DNA of 64,000 nt from Phaeobacter inhibens DSM 16374 (GTDB lineage: Bacteria > Pseudomonadota > Alphaproteobacteria > Rhodobacterales > Rhodobacteraceae). Every line of letters starts with the position of its first letter. Position 1 is the first letter of the stretch. The notes beneath the pieces were generated by a model. That model made no database searches. It was not told where the DNA came from and was given only the letters and a program-made list of their open reading frames with translations. The DNA lies in NCBI RefSeq assembly GCF_000473105.1, contig NZ_KI421498.1, forward strand, positions 930,001-994,000, written 5' to 3'. The position numbers were made by a program, and so were the translations under genes. Positions 1-9,372 of the stretch are shown here, piece by piece.

Positions 1-301
1 GATGCGCCGTCCTGAGATCACCGGCTTCATCTCGGTTGCGCCACCGGCCAATATGTATGATTTCTCGTTTCTGGCGCCCTGCCCGTCTTCCGGTCTGATC
101 ATCAACGGGACAGCCGACCGCGTGGCGCCGCCTGCGGATACGGTGAACCTGGTGAACAAACTGCATGAGCAGAAGGGCATCACCGTCACCCATACCGAAG
201 TCGAAGGCGCTGATCATTTCTTCCAGGACCCTCATATGGATCCGATGATCGACAATGTCTCTGATTACGTCAAACGGCGGCTCACCGAAAGCTCCCGCTG
301 A
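1..301 (+). CDS. alpha/beta hydrolase, C-terminal part (5' end outside window)
   Basis: Only the last ~99 residues are present; the frame is open to the left edge. The segment has the C-terminal half of an alpha/beta hydrolase: a GTADRVAPP strand-loop that would supply the acid residue (Asp), and a GADHFF motif that would supply the catalytic His. The nucleophile elbow lies outside the window. The pattern resembles the small COG2945-type hydrolases of Alphaproteobacteria; the substrate is unknown. The TGA stop shares one base with the ATG of the next gene (TGATG), so the downstream protein is probably translationally coupled. Confidence 0.75.
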   Translation, partial: MRRPEITGFISVAPPANMYDFSFLAPCPSSGLIINGTADRVAPPADTVNLVNKLHEQKGITVTHTEVEGADHFFQDPHMDPMIDNVSDYVKRRLTESSR

Positions 302-549
302 TGGGCACGATTGAGACGCTGGCCCAGAAATTGGCCGCTGACACGCTAAAGGTACAGGACGCCACCGGCGAAGAGCGCCTTTATATGGAGGTGAGCCAAG
401 TTCTGGGAGCGGCGTCTCAATCCCTTGAGGAAGCTTTCCTCACCGAAATGCGGGTGCGCCTTGCCGAACGCAAGGCGCGCGCTTTCCTCAACAGCAAAAT
501 CAGCGCCGCCAAGGCCAAGATCGCATCCAAGGCCCCAGACCATGAATGA
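301..549 (+). CDS. small uncharacterised protein (82 aa) between hydrolase and HD protein
   Basis: I do not recognise a family. The protein is 82 residues and predicted largely helical. Its second half is rich in Ala, Lys and Arg (region of LAERKARAF and AAKAKIASK), with no signal peptide, membrane segment or Cys/His cluster. Its ATG overlaps the hydrolase stop by one base, and its stop lies 8 bases inside the next gene's start region, so it sits in a tightly coupled three-gene operon. The overlaps support it being real. It may be a small nucleic-acid- or partner-binding protein, but that is inference. Confidence 0.6.
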   Translation: MGTIETLAQKLAADTLKVQDATGEERLYMEVSQVLGAASQSLEEAFLTEMRVRLAERKARAFLNSKISAAKAKIASKAPDHE

Positions 550-1714
550 CACCTCATCGCGGCTTGAAAGCCAGTTCCGTTTCTTGATGGAGGCGGACAA
601 GCTGCGCCGCGTGGATCGTCAGAACCTGATCCTGGACGGCTCGCGCTGTGAAAATTCCGCCGAACACAGCTGGCATCTGGCGCTTTATGCGCTGGTATTG
701 GCCCCGTTTGCACCTGCTGATGTCTCGATTGAACGGGTGGTACAGATGTTGCTGCTGCATGATCTGGTTGAGATCGATGCAGGCGACCACCCGATTGACG
801 GCGATGTGGACTGGGAGGCTGTTGCCAGCGCCGAAGCCGTCGCGGCGACCCGGTTGTTTTCGCTGTTACCAGCAGATCAATCCGCTTTTCTGCACGGTCT
901 GTGGCGCGAGTTTGAAGCGAGCACGACACCGGATGCACAATGGGCCAAGCGCATTGATCACTGTCAGCCAATCTTTCAGACGCTTTATAATGCGGATGTG
1001 CCTGCTGCGCATATCGAGGTGGTCCGCGGCAATCTCTATGGCGGGCGCGCCGCCGCGTTGAAAGACGCGTTCCCCGAGGTCTATAGCCATGCGGTCGCAA
1101 AGCTTGAGGGGAGCGACCCACAGGATGTGCTGACCGCGCCCTTGGCTTTCCTTAATGAGGTCGACGCCCTGAAGACGGTTCTGCGCGCCACCACGCTCGG
1201 CGATGGTAGCCGCCACGAGAATTCCGCCGAACACAGCTGGCATATCATGCTCTACGCCTGGGTGCTGGCCCAGCACAGCCATGCGCCAGTGGACATGGCC
1301 AAAGTCCTGCAGATGCTGATGCTGCATGACATTGTCGAAATTGATGCGGGCGATGTGCCGATCCACGCAACCCTGTCGGAGGCTGATCACGCTGCCATTG
1401 CCGCAAGTGAACAGGCCGCAGCAGAACGGATTTTCGCTCTTCTGCCAGAAGATCAGGGCCAGGCGTTCCGCAGCATCTGGGAGGAGTTCGAAGCCGCCGA
1501 GAGCGCCGAAGCGGTCTATGCCAAGGCTATCGATCGCGTGCAGCCCGTCTTGCTGAACCTGATGTCCGGCGGCGGCAGCTGGCGGGAGTACAACGTGTCT
1601 CTCGCGCAGCTGGAGGCCCGCGTTGGCCAGAAAGTTGCCCGCGGCGCGCCCGCAGTCTGGGACCATGTCCGCGCCACTGTTGCCCCTTGGTTTGCCGAAA
1701 ACACCAGCGCCTGA
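542..1714 (+). CDS. HD-domain phosphohydrolase with two tandem YfbR/HDDC2-like domains (390 aa)
   Basis: A predicted metal-dependent phosphohydrolase, by family most likely a 5'-deoxynucleotidase-type enzyme. It contains two copies of the HD fold. Copy one has EHSWH (His42), HD at 73-74 and a late Asp139; copy two has EHSWH (His231), HD at 262-263 and Asp331. Both copies keep the metal ligands, so both look catalytic. Single-domain relatives (YfbR, HDDC2) are about 190 residues, and this is almost exactly double. The start at 542 (MNDTSS) is preferred over an upstream in-frame start at 425 because homology begins there and it overlaps the preceding stop. Substrate not determinable. Confidence 0.85.
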   Translation: MNDTSSRLESQFRFLMEADKLRRVDRQNLILDGSRCENSAEHSWHLALYALVLAPFAPADVSIERVVQMLLLHDLVEIDAGDHPIDGDVDWEAVASAEAVAATRLFSLLPADQSAFLHGLWREFEASTTPDAQWAKRIDHCQPIFQTLYNADVPAAHIEVVRGNLYGGRAAALKDAFPEVYSHAVAKLEGSDPQDVLTAPLAFLNEVDALKTVLRATTLGDGSRHENSAEHSWHIMLYAWVLAQHSHAPVDMAKVLQMLMLHDIVEIDAGDVPIHATLSEADHAAIAASEQAAAERIFALLPEDQGQAFRSIWEEFEAAESAEAVYAKAIDRVQPVLLNLMSGGGSWREYNVSLAQLEARVGQKVARGAPAVWDHVRATVAPWFAENTSA

Positions 1715-1771
1715 TCCGGGCGCTGCGTAGGCGGGCTGCGCTCGCAGCTGATCTTCACCGGAGGTCTGATC

Positions 1772-2107
1772 ATGCCACTTCACTATCTTTATCTTGTTCT
1801 GGCTGTTGCTGCAGAGACGATCGGCACCACCGCGCTGCAGGCCAGCCAGCAATTCACCCGCCTTGGCCCGTCACTGCTGGTGGTGGTCGGCTATGGGCTG
1901 GCCTTTTATCTGATGGCCCTGACGCTGCGCCACATGCCCGTCGGGATCGTCTACGCGATCTGGTCTGGCCTCGGGATCTTCCTCATTGCTATCATTGGCT
2001 GGGTCGTCTTTGGCCAACGGCTTGATTTGCCAGCGGTTCTGGGACTGCTATTGATCCTTGCCGGTATTCTGGTGATCCATCTGTTTTCCAACACCGCAGG
2101 ACATTGA
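1772..2107 (+). CDS. SMR-family small multidrug/quaternary ammonium transporter
   Basis: A 111-residue membrane protein with four predicted helices, the normal size for EmrE-type transporters. The essential acidic residue of helix 1 is present at Glu15 within AVAAETIGTTAL. The family works as antiparallel dimers exchanging protons for cationic compounds. A good ribosome-binding site (GGAGG) lies 8-12 bases upstream of the ATG. The gene starts 57 bases after the HD protein, so co-transcription is possible. Neither guanidinium-exporter features nor a riboswitch can be seen upstream, so general cation or drug export is the best call. Confidence 0.9.
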   Translation: MPLHYLYLVLAVAAETIGTTALQASQQFTRLGPSLLVVVGYGLAFYLMALTLRHMPVGIVYAIWSGLGIFLIAIIGWVVFGQRLDLPAVLGLLLILAGILVIHLFSNTAGH

Positions 2108-2255
2108 TTGCGATCAGTATAGCTTCGCGAATGGCTGACGAAACGCCACACCCCGGGCCGGATCGGCGCCACGCGGGCAAAAAGATGTATTTCCTCTGGT
2201 CTTTGGTGGCCTATCACGCTATGCGCGCGTCAACTTCCTTACAAAGGCTGACGTC

Positions 2256-4076
2256 ATGGACCTGCGCAACATTGCGATCATTGCTCACGTGGACCACGGG
2301 AAAACCACCCTGGTTGACGAGCTTCTGAAACAATCCGGCGCCTTCCGCGAAAACCAGGCTGTGGCGGAACGCGCCATGGACAGCAACGATCTGGAACGCG
2401 AGCGGGGCATCACAATTCTGGCCAAGGCCACTTCGGTGGAGTGGAACGGAACCCGGATCAACATCGTCGATACCCCCGGCCACGCCGATTTCGGCGGCGA
2501 GGTCGAGCGGATCCTGTCCATGGTGGACGGTGTTGTCCTGCTGGTGGACGCCGCTGAAGGCCCGATGCCGCAGACCAAATTCGTGACCTCCAAGGCTCTG
2601 GCCCTTGGTCTGCGCCCGATCGTGGTCGTGAACAAAGTCGACAAACCCGATGGCGAACCGGACCGCGCGCTGGACCAGTGTTTTGACCTCTTCGCCAACC
2701 TCGGCGCGGATGACGACCAGCTGGACTTCCCGACGATGTATGCATCCGGTCGCTCTGGTTGGGCTGATATGGAGCTGGACGGTCCCCGCAAGGATCTTTC
2801 GGCCATGTTCCAATTGATCGTTGATCACGTTCCTGCCCCCAAGCAGATCGAGCATAAGAACGAGCCGTTCCGCATGCTGGCAACCACTTTGGGCGCCGAC
2901 CCCTTCATGGGCCGCATCCTGACCGGCCGTGTTGAATCCGGCACCCTGAAGGCAGGCGACAACCTCAAGGCGCTGAGCCGCGAGGGCGACCTGATCGAGA
3001 ACTTCCGCTGTACCAAGGTTCTGGCCTTCCGCGGTCTGGGTCAGCAGGCCATCGACGTAGCCGAAGCCGGCGATATCGTCTCCATTGCGGGGATGACCAA
3101 GGCCACCGTGGCGGACTCGCTGGTGGATACCTCGGTCAGTGAAGCCCTGCCCGCGCAGCCGATTGATCCGCCCACCATCACCGTAACCTTTGGCATCAAT
3201 GACAGCCCGCTGGCGGGTCGCGATGGCAAGAAGGTTCAGTCCCGCGTCATTCGGGATCGTCTGATGAAGGAAGCCGAATCCAACGTCGCGATTCAGATCT
3301 CCGACACCCCCGGCGGCGAGGCCTTTGAGGTTGCCGGTCGCGGCGAACTCCAGATGGGTGTTCTGATTGAGAACATGCGTCGCGAGGGCTTTGAACTGTC
3401 GATCTCCCGTCCGCAGGTTCTGTTCAAAGAAGAAGACGGCGTCCGCATGGAGCCGGTTGAGGAAGCCACCATCGACGTCGATGATGAATATTCCGGCGTT
3501 GTCATCGAAAAACTGACCGGTCACCGCAAGGGTGAGCTGGTTGAGATGAAACCCGCAGGCGTTGGCAAGACCCGCATCATCGCACATGTGCCCTCCCGTG
3601 GCCTGATCGGCTATCACGGCGAGTTCCTGACCGACACCCGCGGCACTGGCGTTCTGAACCGCGTGTTCCACGGCTGGACCCCGCACAAAGGGTCCATTCC
3701 CGGCCGTCGCGCTGGTGTTCTGATCTCCATGGAGAACGGCACCTCGGTCGCCTACGCCCTGTGGAACCTCGAAGAGCGTGGCAAGATGATGATCGGCGCG
3801 CAGGAAGACGTCTATACCGGCATGATCATCGGCGAGCACAGCCGCGATAACGATCTGGAAGTCAACCCGCTGAAGGGCAAGAAGCTGACCAACGTCCGCG
3901 CCTCCGGCACCGATGATGCCGTGCGTCTGACCACACCGATGAAGCTCTCGCTGGAAGAGGCGATCGCCTATATCGACGATGATGAGTTGGTGGAGGTGAC
4001 CCCGAACTCCGTGCGTCTGCGCAAGCGTTACCTCGATCCGCATGAGCGCAAGCGGATGGCCCGCGCCAACGCGTAA
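2256..4076 (+). CDS. typA: ribosome-associated GTPase TypA/BipA
   Basis: Translational GTPase of the EF-G family that binds the ribosome and aids 50S assembly and stress or cold adaptation. The 606-residue length is typical. The G domain has AHVDHGKTT (residues 10-18), DTPGH (72-76) and NKVD (126-129). The later domains carry the family-typical [18 protein letters not shown] and [14 protein letters not shown] stretches. The gene follows a 148-bp gap and ends in a strong intrinsic terminator, so it is probably monocistronic. Start ATG at 2256 has AAAGG about 10 bases upstream. Confidence 0.98.
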   Translation: MDLRNIAIIAHVDHGKTTLVDELLKQSGAFRENQAVAERAMDSNDLERERGITILAKATSVEWNGTRINIVDTPGHADFGGEVERILSMVDGVVLLVDAAEGPMPQTKFVTSKALALGLRPIVVVNKVDKPDGEPDRALDQCFDLFANLGADDDQLDFPTMYASGRSGWADMELDGPRKDLSAMFQLIVDHVPAPKQIEHKNEPFRMLATTLGADPFMGRILTGRVESGTLKAGDNLKALSREGDLIENFRCTKVLAFRGLGQQAIDVAEAGDIVSIAGMTKATVADSLVDTSVSEALPAQPIDPPTITVTFGINDSPLAGRDGKKVQSRVIRDRLMKEAESNVAIQISDTPGGEAFEVAGRGELQMGVLIENMRREGFELSISRPQVLFKEEDGVRMEPVEEATIDVDDEYSGVVIEKLTGHRKGELVEMKPAGVGKTRIIAHVPSRGLIGYHGEFLTDTRGTGVLNRVFHGWTPHKGSIPGRRAGVLISMENGTSVAYALWNLEERGKMMIGAQEDVYTGMIIGEHSRDNDLEVNPLKGKKLTNVRASGTDDAVRLTTPMKLSLEEAIAYIDDDELVEVTPNSVRLRKRYLDPHERKRMARANA

Positions 4077-4102
4077 GCCCCCTTCGACACTGAGACCATC
4101 AG

Positions 4103-4132
4103 AGGCCGCCCAGAATTAAGGGCGGCCTTTTT
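4103..4132 (+). terminator. intrinsic terminator of typA
   Basis: A 9-bp perfect stem AGGCCGCCC / GGGCGGCCT with an 8-base loop is followed directly by five T, 27 bases after the typA stop. Confidence 0.92.
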
Positions 4133-4192
4133 GCTATCTGTTTACCGCGTGCTACCCTTCGGGAAACAGGGATTTATCCAAGGGAAGACAGC

Positions 4193-4774
4193 ATGCGCAA
4201 ACTACAGGTTCAGGGCGTTCATCATATCACCTTGACCGGTGCCGACCGGCAGACGTCAATCGATTTCTGGGAGGGCGTGCTGGGCATGCCATTCATTTTC
4301 GACCAGCCCAATCTGGATGACCCGGACGAAGGACATCTCTACTTTGATCCCGGCGATGGTCGACTGATCACGGTCTTCACCAATGAGACCCGAACGGCCG
4401 ACCGTCGCCGCACGCCGATGGATCCCGGCTGTGTCCACCATCTGGCCTTCAACGTCTCAAAGGCGACATTTGCCCAAGCCGTTGAGCGGCTGGACGAACG
4501 CGGCATCGGGCATTCGGGACCAAAGGACCGGGGCTTTATGGATTCGATCTACTTCAAGGATCCGATGGGATTGCTGATCGAACTCGCCTGTTACAAATTT
4601 GAACCTCCGATGGGGTGTTCCCATGCCGATGTGATGATCACCGCACATCGAATTCGAGTCGCCGCCGGAGACTATAATATTCAGGAGAAACACCTGGCCG
4701 ACGCGATTGAGCAGCTAGTCGAACGTCGGCAACAGACCCTATCTGAGGACCGCACACCCCGGAACCCCTATTGA
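4193..4774 (+). CDS. VOC (glyoxalase/dioxygenase-fold) protein
   Basis: A 193-residue protein of the vicinal-oxygen-chelate superfamily. It has the repeated beta-alpha-beta-beta-beta layout: HHITLTGAD near residue 10, CVHHLAFNV near residue 83, and DPMGLLIELACY near residue 125, where the Glu is a likely metal ligand together with the His residues. Members include extradiol dioxygenases, glyoxalases and resistance proteins; the ring-cleavage-like spacing is suggestive but no substrate can be assigned. AAGGGAAG precedes the ATG. It lies alone between the typA terminator and a convergent gene. Confidence 0.8.
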   Translation: MRKLQVQGVHHITLTGADRQTSIDFWEGVLGMPFIFDQPNLDDPDEGHLYFDPGDGRLITVFTNETRTADRRRTPMDPGCVHHLAFNVSKATFAQAVERLDERGIGHSGPKDRGFMDSIYFKDPMGLLIELACYKFEPPMGCSHADVMITAHRIRVAAGDYNIQEKHLADAIEQLVERRQQTLSEDRTPRNPY

Positions 4775-4796
4775 AACTGCGACAGGCATTCTGACA

Positions 4797-4825
4797 AACG
4801 AAAAAGAGCGGCCAACGGCCGCTCT
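4797..4825 (-). terminator. intrinsic terminator of the DUF1330 gene
   Basis: Read on the minus strand: AGAGCGGCC, loop GTT, GGCCGCTCT, then TTTTCGTTT. It lies 30 bases past the DUF1330 stop. Confidence 0.85.
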
Positions 4826-4854
4826 CCTCACATCTTCAACAGGCTGATCAGTGG

Positions 4855-5142
4855 TTACTCGCTGATCTCCACCACCATCAGCTCCCGCTCAGAGGCGTCG
4901 CGCGCATGGCTTAGCGCCTCCTGATATTCGGGGCTGTTGTAGCAATCCACGGCGGCATCTACGCTGGGGAACTTTGCCACCACGTTACGAGGGCGTTCCT
5001 TGCCTTCCAACTGGACAAACCGGCCACCACGGGCAATGAACTGCCCTCCATGTTTGGCAACGGCCGGTCCCGCCAGCTCGGCGTATTTGCCGTAGGCCTC
5101 GGCATCGGTGACGGTAACATGCGCAATCCAGAGTGCTGGCAT
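4855..5142 (-). CDS. DUF1330 family protein
   Basis: A 95-residue ferredoxin-fold (dimeric alpha-beta barrel) protein. It begins MPALWIAHVTVTD and carries the family pattern YAELAGPAVAKHGGQFIARGG, then a C-terminal SPEYQEALSHARDASERELMVVE. Function of the family is not established. A ribosome-binding AAGGA sits 9 bases upstream of the ATG. A 7-bp inverted repeat at 5211-5228 and a possible promoter (TTGGTC, 16-bp spacer, TAACCT) lie upstream, so regulation from this gap is plausible. Confidence 0.88.
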   Translation of the reverse strand: MPALWIAHVTVTDAEAYGKYAELAGPAVAKHGGQFIARGGRFVQLEGKERPRNVVAKFPSVDAAVDCYNSPEYQEALSHARDASERELMVVEISE

Positions 5143-5210
5143 CGAAGGCGTTCCTTTGTCTGACGATCTTTCCGGCAGGTTACGGGAATTGCCAGAAAGA
5201 CCAAGTCATT

Positions 5211-5228
5211 TTTGATCAGACGATCAAA
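5211..5228. promoter_or_regulatory. 7-bp inverted repeat, possible operator
   Basis: TTTGATC-AGAC-GATCAAA is a perfect dyad between the end of alaS and the start of the DUF1330 gene. It is 9 bases after the alaS stop (minus strand) and about 70 bases upstream of the DUF1330 start. No T-run follows on either strand, so it is a poor terminator. The spacing is two bases too wide for an FNR box. It could be an operator for DUF1330; the regulator is unknown. Confidence 0.35.
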
Positions 5229-5236
5229 CAGTTATG

Positions 5237-7888
5237 TTAACCGGCCAGCAGGGCCTCTGCCGCCTTGATCGCCTCCTCAGCGCCAGCGAAATCCTTGCCG
5301 CCGCCCTGCGCCATATCGGGACGGCCACCGCCGCCCTTGCCGCCGACCGCCGGAACCGCCGCCTTCAGGACATCAACCGCAGACACTTCTGCCGTCAGAT
5401 CATCCGTGACACCCGCGGCCACCGCCACCTTGCCACCATCATTGGCGATCAGCAGGATCACACCGGAGCCGATTTTCTGCTTATGGGCATCAATCAATCC
5501 ACGCAGGTCCTTGCCGGAGACACCTTCCAGCGCCTGACCGAGGAAAGTCTTGCCGCCGACCTCCTTGGTCTCTGAGGCGCCACCAGCACCGCCGCCCATC
5601 GCGACCTGCTGTTTCAGCTGCGACACCTCGTTTTGCAGCGCCTTGCGTTCATCCATCAGCGCCCTGAGACGGTCCATGACCTCCTCGGGCTGTGCCTTGA
5701 GGCTATTCGCCACCTCTGCCATCCGCAGGGCCTCTCGGTCGAGATGGGCAAAGGCCTCGGCACCGGTCAGCGCCTCGATCCGGCGCACACCGGCAGAAGA
5801 TGCACTGTCACTCAGGATCACAAATGTGCCGATGTCCCCGGTCCGGCGCACATGAGTGCCGCCGCACAGCTCGATCGAATAGGTGTTGCCATCCTGGCCC
5901 TTGCCGGTGGCGGCTTCGCCCATGGAGACCACGCGCACTTCGTCGCCGTATTTTTCACCGAACAGTGCCTGCGCGCCTAGGGCGCGGGCATCATCCGGCG
6001 TCATGATCCGGGTTTCAACGACGGTGTTCTGGCGAATAAACCGGTTCACATCAACGGCCACCCGGCGCAGTTCTTCCGCGCTCAGCGCCTTGCTATGGCT
6101 GAAGTCGAACCGCAGGCGATCATCCGCATTGAGCGAGCCGCGTTGCGCCACATGATCCCCCAGCGCCTCGCGCAGGGCCTCGTGCAGCAGATGCGTGGCG
6201 GAATGGTTCGCACGAATGGCGCTACGGCGGAGGTGATCCACCTCCAACTGGGCTGCGGCGCCTTTGGTGATCATGCCGCTCTCGACCTTGCCAAAGTGGA
6301 TAAAGACGCCAGCGGCTTTCTTGGTGTCCATCACCCGAACCACACCGCCATCGACACGGATCTCGCCGCTGTCGCCGACCTGCCCACCGGACTCCGCATA
6401 AAACGGGGTCTGATTCAGGACGACCTGCACATCGGTGCCGACACCGGCTTCGGCAACCTGGGCGCCATCAACCACAAGCGCCATGATCTGGCCTTCAGCC
6501 GCCTCGGTCTCATAGCCGAGGAAATCGGTGGTGCCAGCCTGATCAGCAACATCAAACCAGATGGTGCTGTCCGCCGATTCACCCGACCCTGACCATGCTG
6601 CGCGCGCCTTGGCCTTCTGCTCCGCCATAGCGCTGTCAAACCCGTCGGTGTCCACGGTCCGGCCCTTTTCGCGCAAGGCGTCCTGGGTCAGATCCAGCGG
6701 AAATCCGAAAGTGTCATAAAGCTTGAACGCCGCAGCACCGGGCAACGGAGCGCCCTCATCCAGACCGGACAATTCGTCGTCCAGCAGCTTCAGGCCGCGA
6801 TCCAGCGTCTGCTTGAACCGGGTCTCTTCCTGATGCAGCGTCTCTTCGATCATCGGCTGTGCGCGGCCCAGCTCAGGATAGGCTGCCCCCATCTGCTGCA
6901 CCAGCGCTGGCACCAAGCGGTGCATCACCGGATCCTTGGCGCCCAGAAGATGCGCATGACGCATCGCGCGGCGCATAATGCGACGCAATACATAGCCGCG
7001 CCCGTCGTTCGACGGCATCACACCATCGGCCATCAGGAAGGATGTCGAGCGCAAGTGGTCTGCAATCACCCGGTGGTGGACGTTCTGGTCACCATATGGA
7101 TCCACATTGGTCACATCGGCCGAGGCTTCGATCAAGGCCTTGAACAGGTCGGTGTCGTAGTTGTCGTGGCTGCCCTGCAAGAGTGCGCCGATCCGCTCCA
7201 GCCCCATGCCGGTATCGATCGACTGCATGTCGAGCGCCTTCATCGTGCCATCTTCGAACTGCTCGTTCTGCATGAAGACGACATTCCAGATCTCGATAAA
7301 CCGGTCGCCATCTTCATCGGCACTGCCCGGAGGGCCGCCCCAAATGTGATCGCCGTGATCATAGAAAATCTCGGTGCAGGGCCCACAGGGGCCGGTCGGC
7401 CCCATCTGCCAGAAATTGTCGGAAGTATCGATGCGAATGATCCGGTCTTCGGGCACGCCGACCTTCTTCCAGATCTCGAACGCCTCGTCATCGGTGTGAT
7501 AAACCGTGGTCAGAAGGCGGCTCTTGTCGATGCCGAATTCCTTGGTGATCAGCTCCCAGGCAAAGGGGATCGCCTCTTCCTTGAAGTAATCGCCAAAAGA
7601 AAAATTCCCCAGCATTTCAAAGAACGTATGGTGACGCGCGGTATAGCCGACATTGTCGAGGTCGTTGTGTTTACCGCCTGCCCGCACACATTTTTGCGAG
7701 GTCGTCGCGCGTTTGTAGTCGCGGGTTTCTACCCCGGTAAAGCAGTTCTTGAACTGAACCATGCCCGAGTTGGCGAACATCAGGGTTGGATCATTGCGCG
7801 GCACCAACGGGCTGGAGGACACAATCTCATGCCCTTGCTTTGCAAAGTAGTTCAGAAAGGTTGAGCGGATATCATTGAGCGTCGGCAT
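5237..7888 (-). CDS. alaS: alanyl-tRNA synthetase
   Basis: Class II aminoacyl-tRNA synthetase charging tRNA-Ala, with a built-in editing domain. The 883 residues match the normal length. Visible marks are [20 protein letters not shown] (class II motif 2 region), the editing-site [11 protein letters not shown] and CGGTHV zinc-binding motifs, and a Gly-rich C-terminal [16 protein letters not shown] typical of the C-Ala domain. The recA terminator at 7983-8010 separates it from recA, so it must have its own promoter in the 7889-7982 gap; I could not pick one out confidently. Confidence 0.98.
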   Translation of the reverse strand: MPTLNDIRSTFLNYFAKQGHEIVSSSPLVPRNDPTLMFANSGMVQFKNCFTGVETRDYKRATTSQKCVRAGGKHNDLDNVGYTARHHTFFEMLGNFSFGDYFKEEAIPFAWELITKEFGIDKSRLLTTVYHTDDEAFEIWKKVGVPEDRIIRIDTSDNFWQMGPTGPCGPCTEIFYDHGDHIWGGPPGSADEDGDRFIEIWNVVFMQNEQFEDGTMKALDMQSIDTGMGLERIGALLQGSHDNYDTDLFKALIEASADVTNVDPYGDQNVHHRVIADHLRSTSFLMADGVMPSNDGRGYVLRRIMRRAMRHAHLLGAKDPVMHRLVPALVQQMGAAYPELGRAQPMIEETLHQEETRFKQTLDRGLKLLDDELSGLDEGAPLPGAAAFKLYDTFGFPLDLTQDALREKGRTVDTDGFDSAMAEQKAKARAAWSGSGESADSTIWFDVADQAGTTDFLGYETEAAEGQIMALVVDGAQVAEAGVGTDVQVVLNQTPFYAESGGQVGDSGEIRVDGGVVRVMDTKKAAGVFIHFGKVESGMITKGAAAQLEVDHLRRSAIRANHSATHLLHEALREALGDHVAQRGSLNADDRLRFDFSHSKALSAEELRRVAVDVNRFIRQNTVVETRIMTPDDARALGAQALFGEKYGDEVRVVSMGEAATGKGQDGNTYSIELCGGTHVRRTGDIGTFVILSDSASSAGVRRIEALTGAEAFAHLDREALRMAEVANSLKAQPEEVMDRLRALMDERKALQNEVSQLKQQVAMGGGAGGASETKEVGGKTFLGQALEGVSGKDLRGLIDAHKQKIGSGVILLIANDGGKVAVAAGVTDDLTAEVSAVDVLKAAVPAVGGKGGGGRPDMAQGGGKDFAGAEEAIKAAEALLAG

Positions 7889-7982
7889 AATCGGATCTCT
7901 CGGCTGGCTGTCTCAGCGGTTCGGGAAGATGTATCCGCCCCCAGAGAGCCTGTCCAGCGCTGCGGTGCGGAAAGCCGACATG

Positions 7983-8010
7983 AAAAAAGGGCGCGGAGAG
8001 ATCCGCGCCC
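7983..8010 (-). terminator. intrinsic terminator of recA
   Basis: On the minus strand a 9-bp stem GGGCGCGGA / TCCGCGCCC with a 4-base loop is followed by TTTTTT. It lies about 90 bases beyond the recA stop. The 90-base tail between them has no evident gene. Confidence 0.9.
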
Positions 8011-8100
8011 TGATTTGATCAGATTTTCCCAGCATTATCTGTGCTATGAACAGGTATTATCGCGTCTTGGCACATAACAGGGCCACCTGCGCCCTCATTG

Positions 8101-9168
8101 TCAGGCTTCCAGGATGTCGTCGTCCGCGCCTTCCGGTCGGTCAAACTCAAGCCCATGAGCCGCGCGGATCTTATCCTCGATATCATAGGCGATATGGGCG
8201 TTTTCACGCAGATAGGTTTTGGCGTTTTCACGCCCCTGCCCAATGCGCTCATCCCCGTAGGAGAACCAGGCACCGGATTTCGCCACAACACCTGCGGCAA
8301 CACCCAGATCCAGCAGTTCGCCCATCTTGGAGATGCCTTCACCATACATGATGTCGAATTCCACCTGTTTGAACGGTGGGGCCACTTTGTTCTTCACGAC
8401 CTTCACGCGGGTTGCGTTGCCGACGACCTCATCCCGGTCCTTGATCGCGCCGATACGGCGGATATCCAGGCGGACGGAGGAATAGAATTTCAGCGCGTTA
8501 CCACCAGTTGTGGTTTCGGGCGAGCCGAACATAACGCCAATCTTCATCCGGATCTGGTTGATGAAGATCACCATGCAGTTGGAACGGCTGATGGAGCCGG
8601 TCAGTTTGCGCATGGCCTGGCTCATCAGGCGGGCCTGCACGCCGACGCTGCTGTCGCCCATGTCCCCTTCCAGCTCCGACTTGGGTGTCAGCGCCGCAAC
8701 AGAATCCACGATCACCATGTTCACCGCCCCGGAGCGCACCAGAGTATCGGTGATTTCCAACGCCTGTTCACCGGTATCGGGCTGCGAAATCAGCAGCTCG
8801 TCCAGATCGACACCCAGCTTGGCCGCATACTGCGGGTCCAGCGCGTGTTCCGCATCCACAAAGGCGCAAACGCCGCCTTTCTTCTGCTGCTCTGCAATAC
8901 AATGCAGGGTCAGCGTTGTCTTGCCCGAGCTTTCAGGGCCGTAGATTTCAACGATACGCCCCATCGGCAAGCCACCGATACCCAGTGCGATATCCAGCCC
9001 CAGCGACCCGGTCGAGGAGGCCTCGATCTCATTCAGGGGGTTTCCGTCGCCGAGCTTCATAATGGAGCCCTTGCCGAACTGCCGCTCAATCTGCGCCAGG
9101 GCGCTATCAAGCGCCTTTTGTTTATCGCCGCTCTTCTTGTTGTCTTTCATGGTCAAAAGATCCGCCAT
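8101..9168 (-). CDS. recA: recombinase RecA
   Basis: ATP-dependent strand-exchange protein and LexA co-protease. With the start at 9168 (MADLLTMKD) it is 355 residues, the usual size. Walker [10 protein letters not shown] is at residues 77-85, and the L1/L2 region and the family-typical [19 protein letters not shown] are intact. The frame stays open to 9288, but that extension would run through the SOS box and promoter, and AAGGGACT sits just before the 9168 ATG. Expression is probably LexA-controlled through the box at 9225-9239. Confidence 0.98.
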   Translation of the reverse strand: MADLLTMKDNKKSGDKQKALDSALAQIERQFGKGSIMKLGDGNPLNEIEASSTGSLGLDIALGIGGLPMGRIVEIYGPESSGKTTLTLHCIAEQQKKGGVCAFVDAEHALDPQYAAKLGVDLDELLISQPDTGEQALEITDTLVRSGAVNMVIVDSVAALTPKSELEGDMGDSSVGVQARLMSQAMRKLTGSISRSNCMVIFINQIRMKIGVMFGSPETTTGGNALKFYSSVRLDIRRIGAIKDRDEVVGNATRVKVVKNKVAPPFKQVEFDIMYGEGISKMGELLDLGVAAGVVAKSGAWFSYGDERIGQGRENAKTYLRENAHIAYDIEDKIRAAHGLEFDRPEGADDDILEA

Positions 9169-9224
9169 AGTCCCTTGTCCCTTTCTATGTGTCACACCCG
9201 CGAGCGGGCGGCAATCACTGCTTT

Positions 9225-9239
9225 GTTCGCCTCTTGTTC
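9225..9239 (-). promoter_or_regulatory. SOS (LexA) box of recA
   Basis: The minus strand reads GAAC-N7-GAAC (GAACAAGAGGCGAAC), the direct-repeat LexA site known from Alphaproteobacteria. It lies 57-71 bases upstream of the recA ATG and overlaps the likely -10 element. Confidence 0.88.
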
Positions 9240-9268
9240 TATATGAGATCAAAAGGAGAACATTGCAA
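9238..9268 (-). promoter_or_regulatory. putative recA promoter
   Basis: The minus strand has TTGCAA at 9263-9268 and TATAGA at 9238-9243 (spacer 19; 18 if ATATAG is used). The -10 overlaps the edge of the SOS box, as expected for LexA repression by occlusion. Confidence 0.45.
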
Positions 9269-9372
9269 TGAAAATCTGACGTGGCCACTCCTGCCCTGAT
9301 CTGGTGGCCAAGAGGGTTAAGAGAGTGTTATCCAAGGTAGACCCTTCGTCTTAGCCGCGGATTTTTCACGCT

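Noticed and set aside
2214-4043. 609-residue frame antisense to typA
   Set aside because: Shadow of the typA codon pattern in GC-rich DNA; no family features and no ribosome site.
5212-5227. FNR/FnrL box
   Set aside because: The half-sites TTGAT and ATCAA are six bases apart, not the four required.
6833-7864. 343-residue frame antisense to alaS
   Set aside because: Low-complexity His/Gln/Arg composition typical of antisense frames; AlaS is complete on the other strand.
9315-9330. CtrA site before the sulfotransferase-like gene
   Set aside because: Second half is TTAT rather than TTAA, and it lacks the trailing C; mentioned only as a near match.
9326-9335. DnaA box
   Set aside because: TTATCCAAG differs from TTATCCACA at key positions; a similar sequence at 4170 shows it is a chance form.
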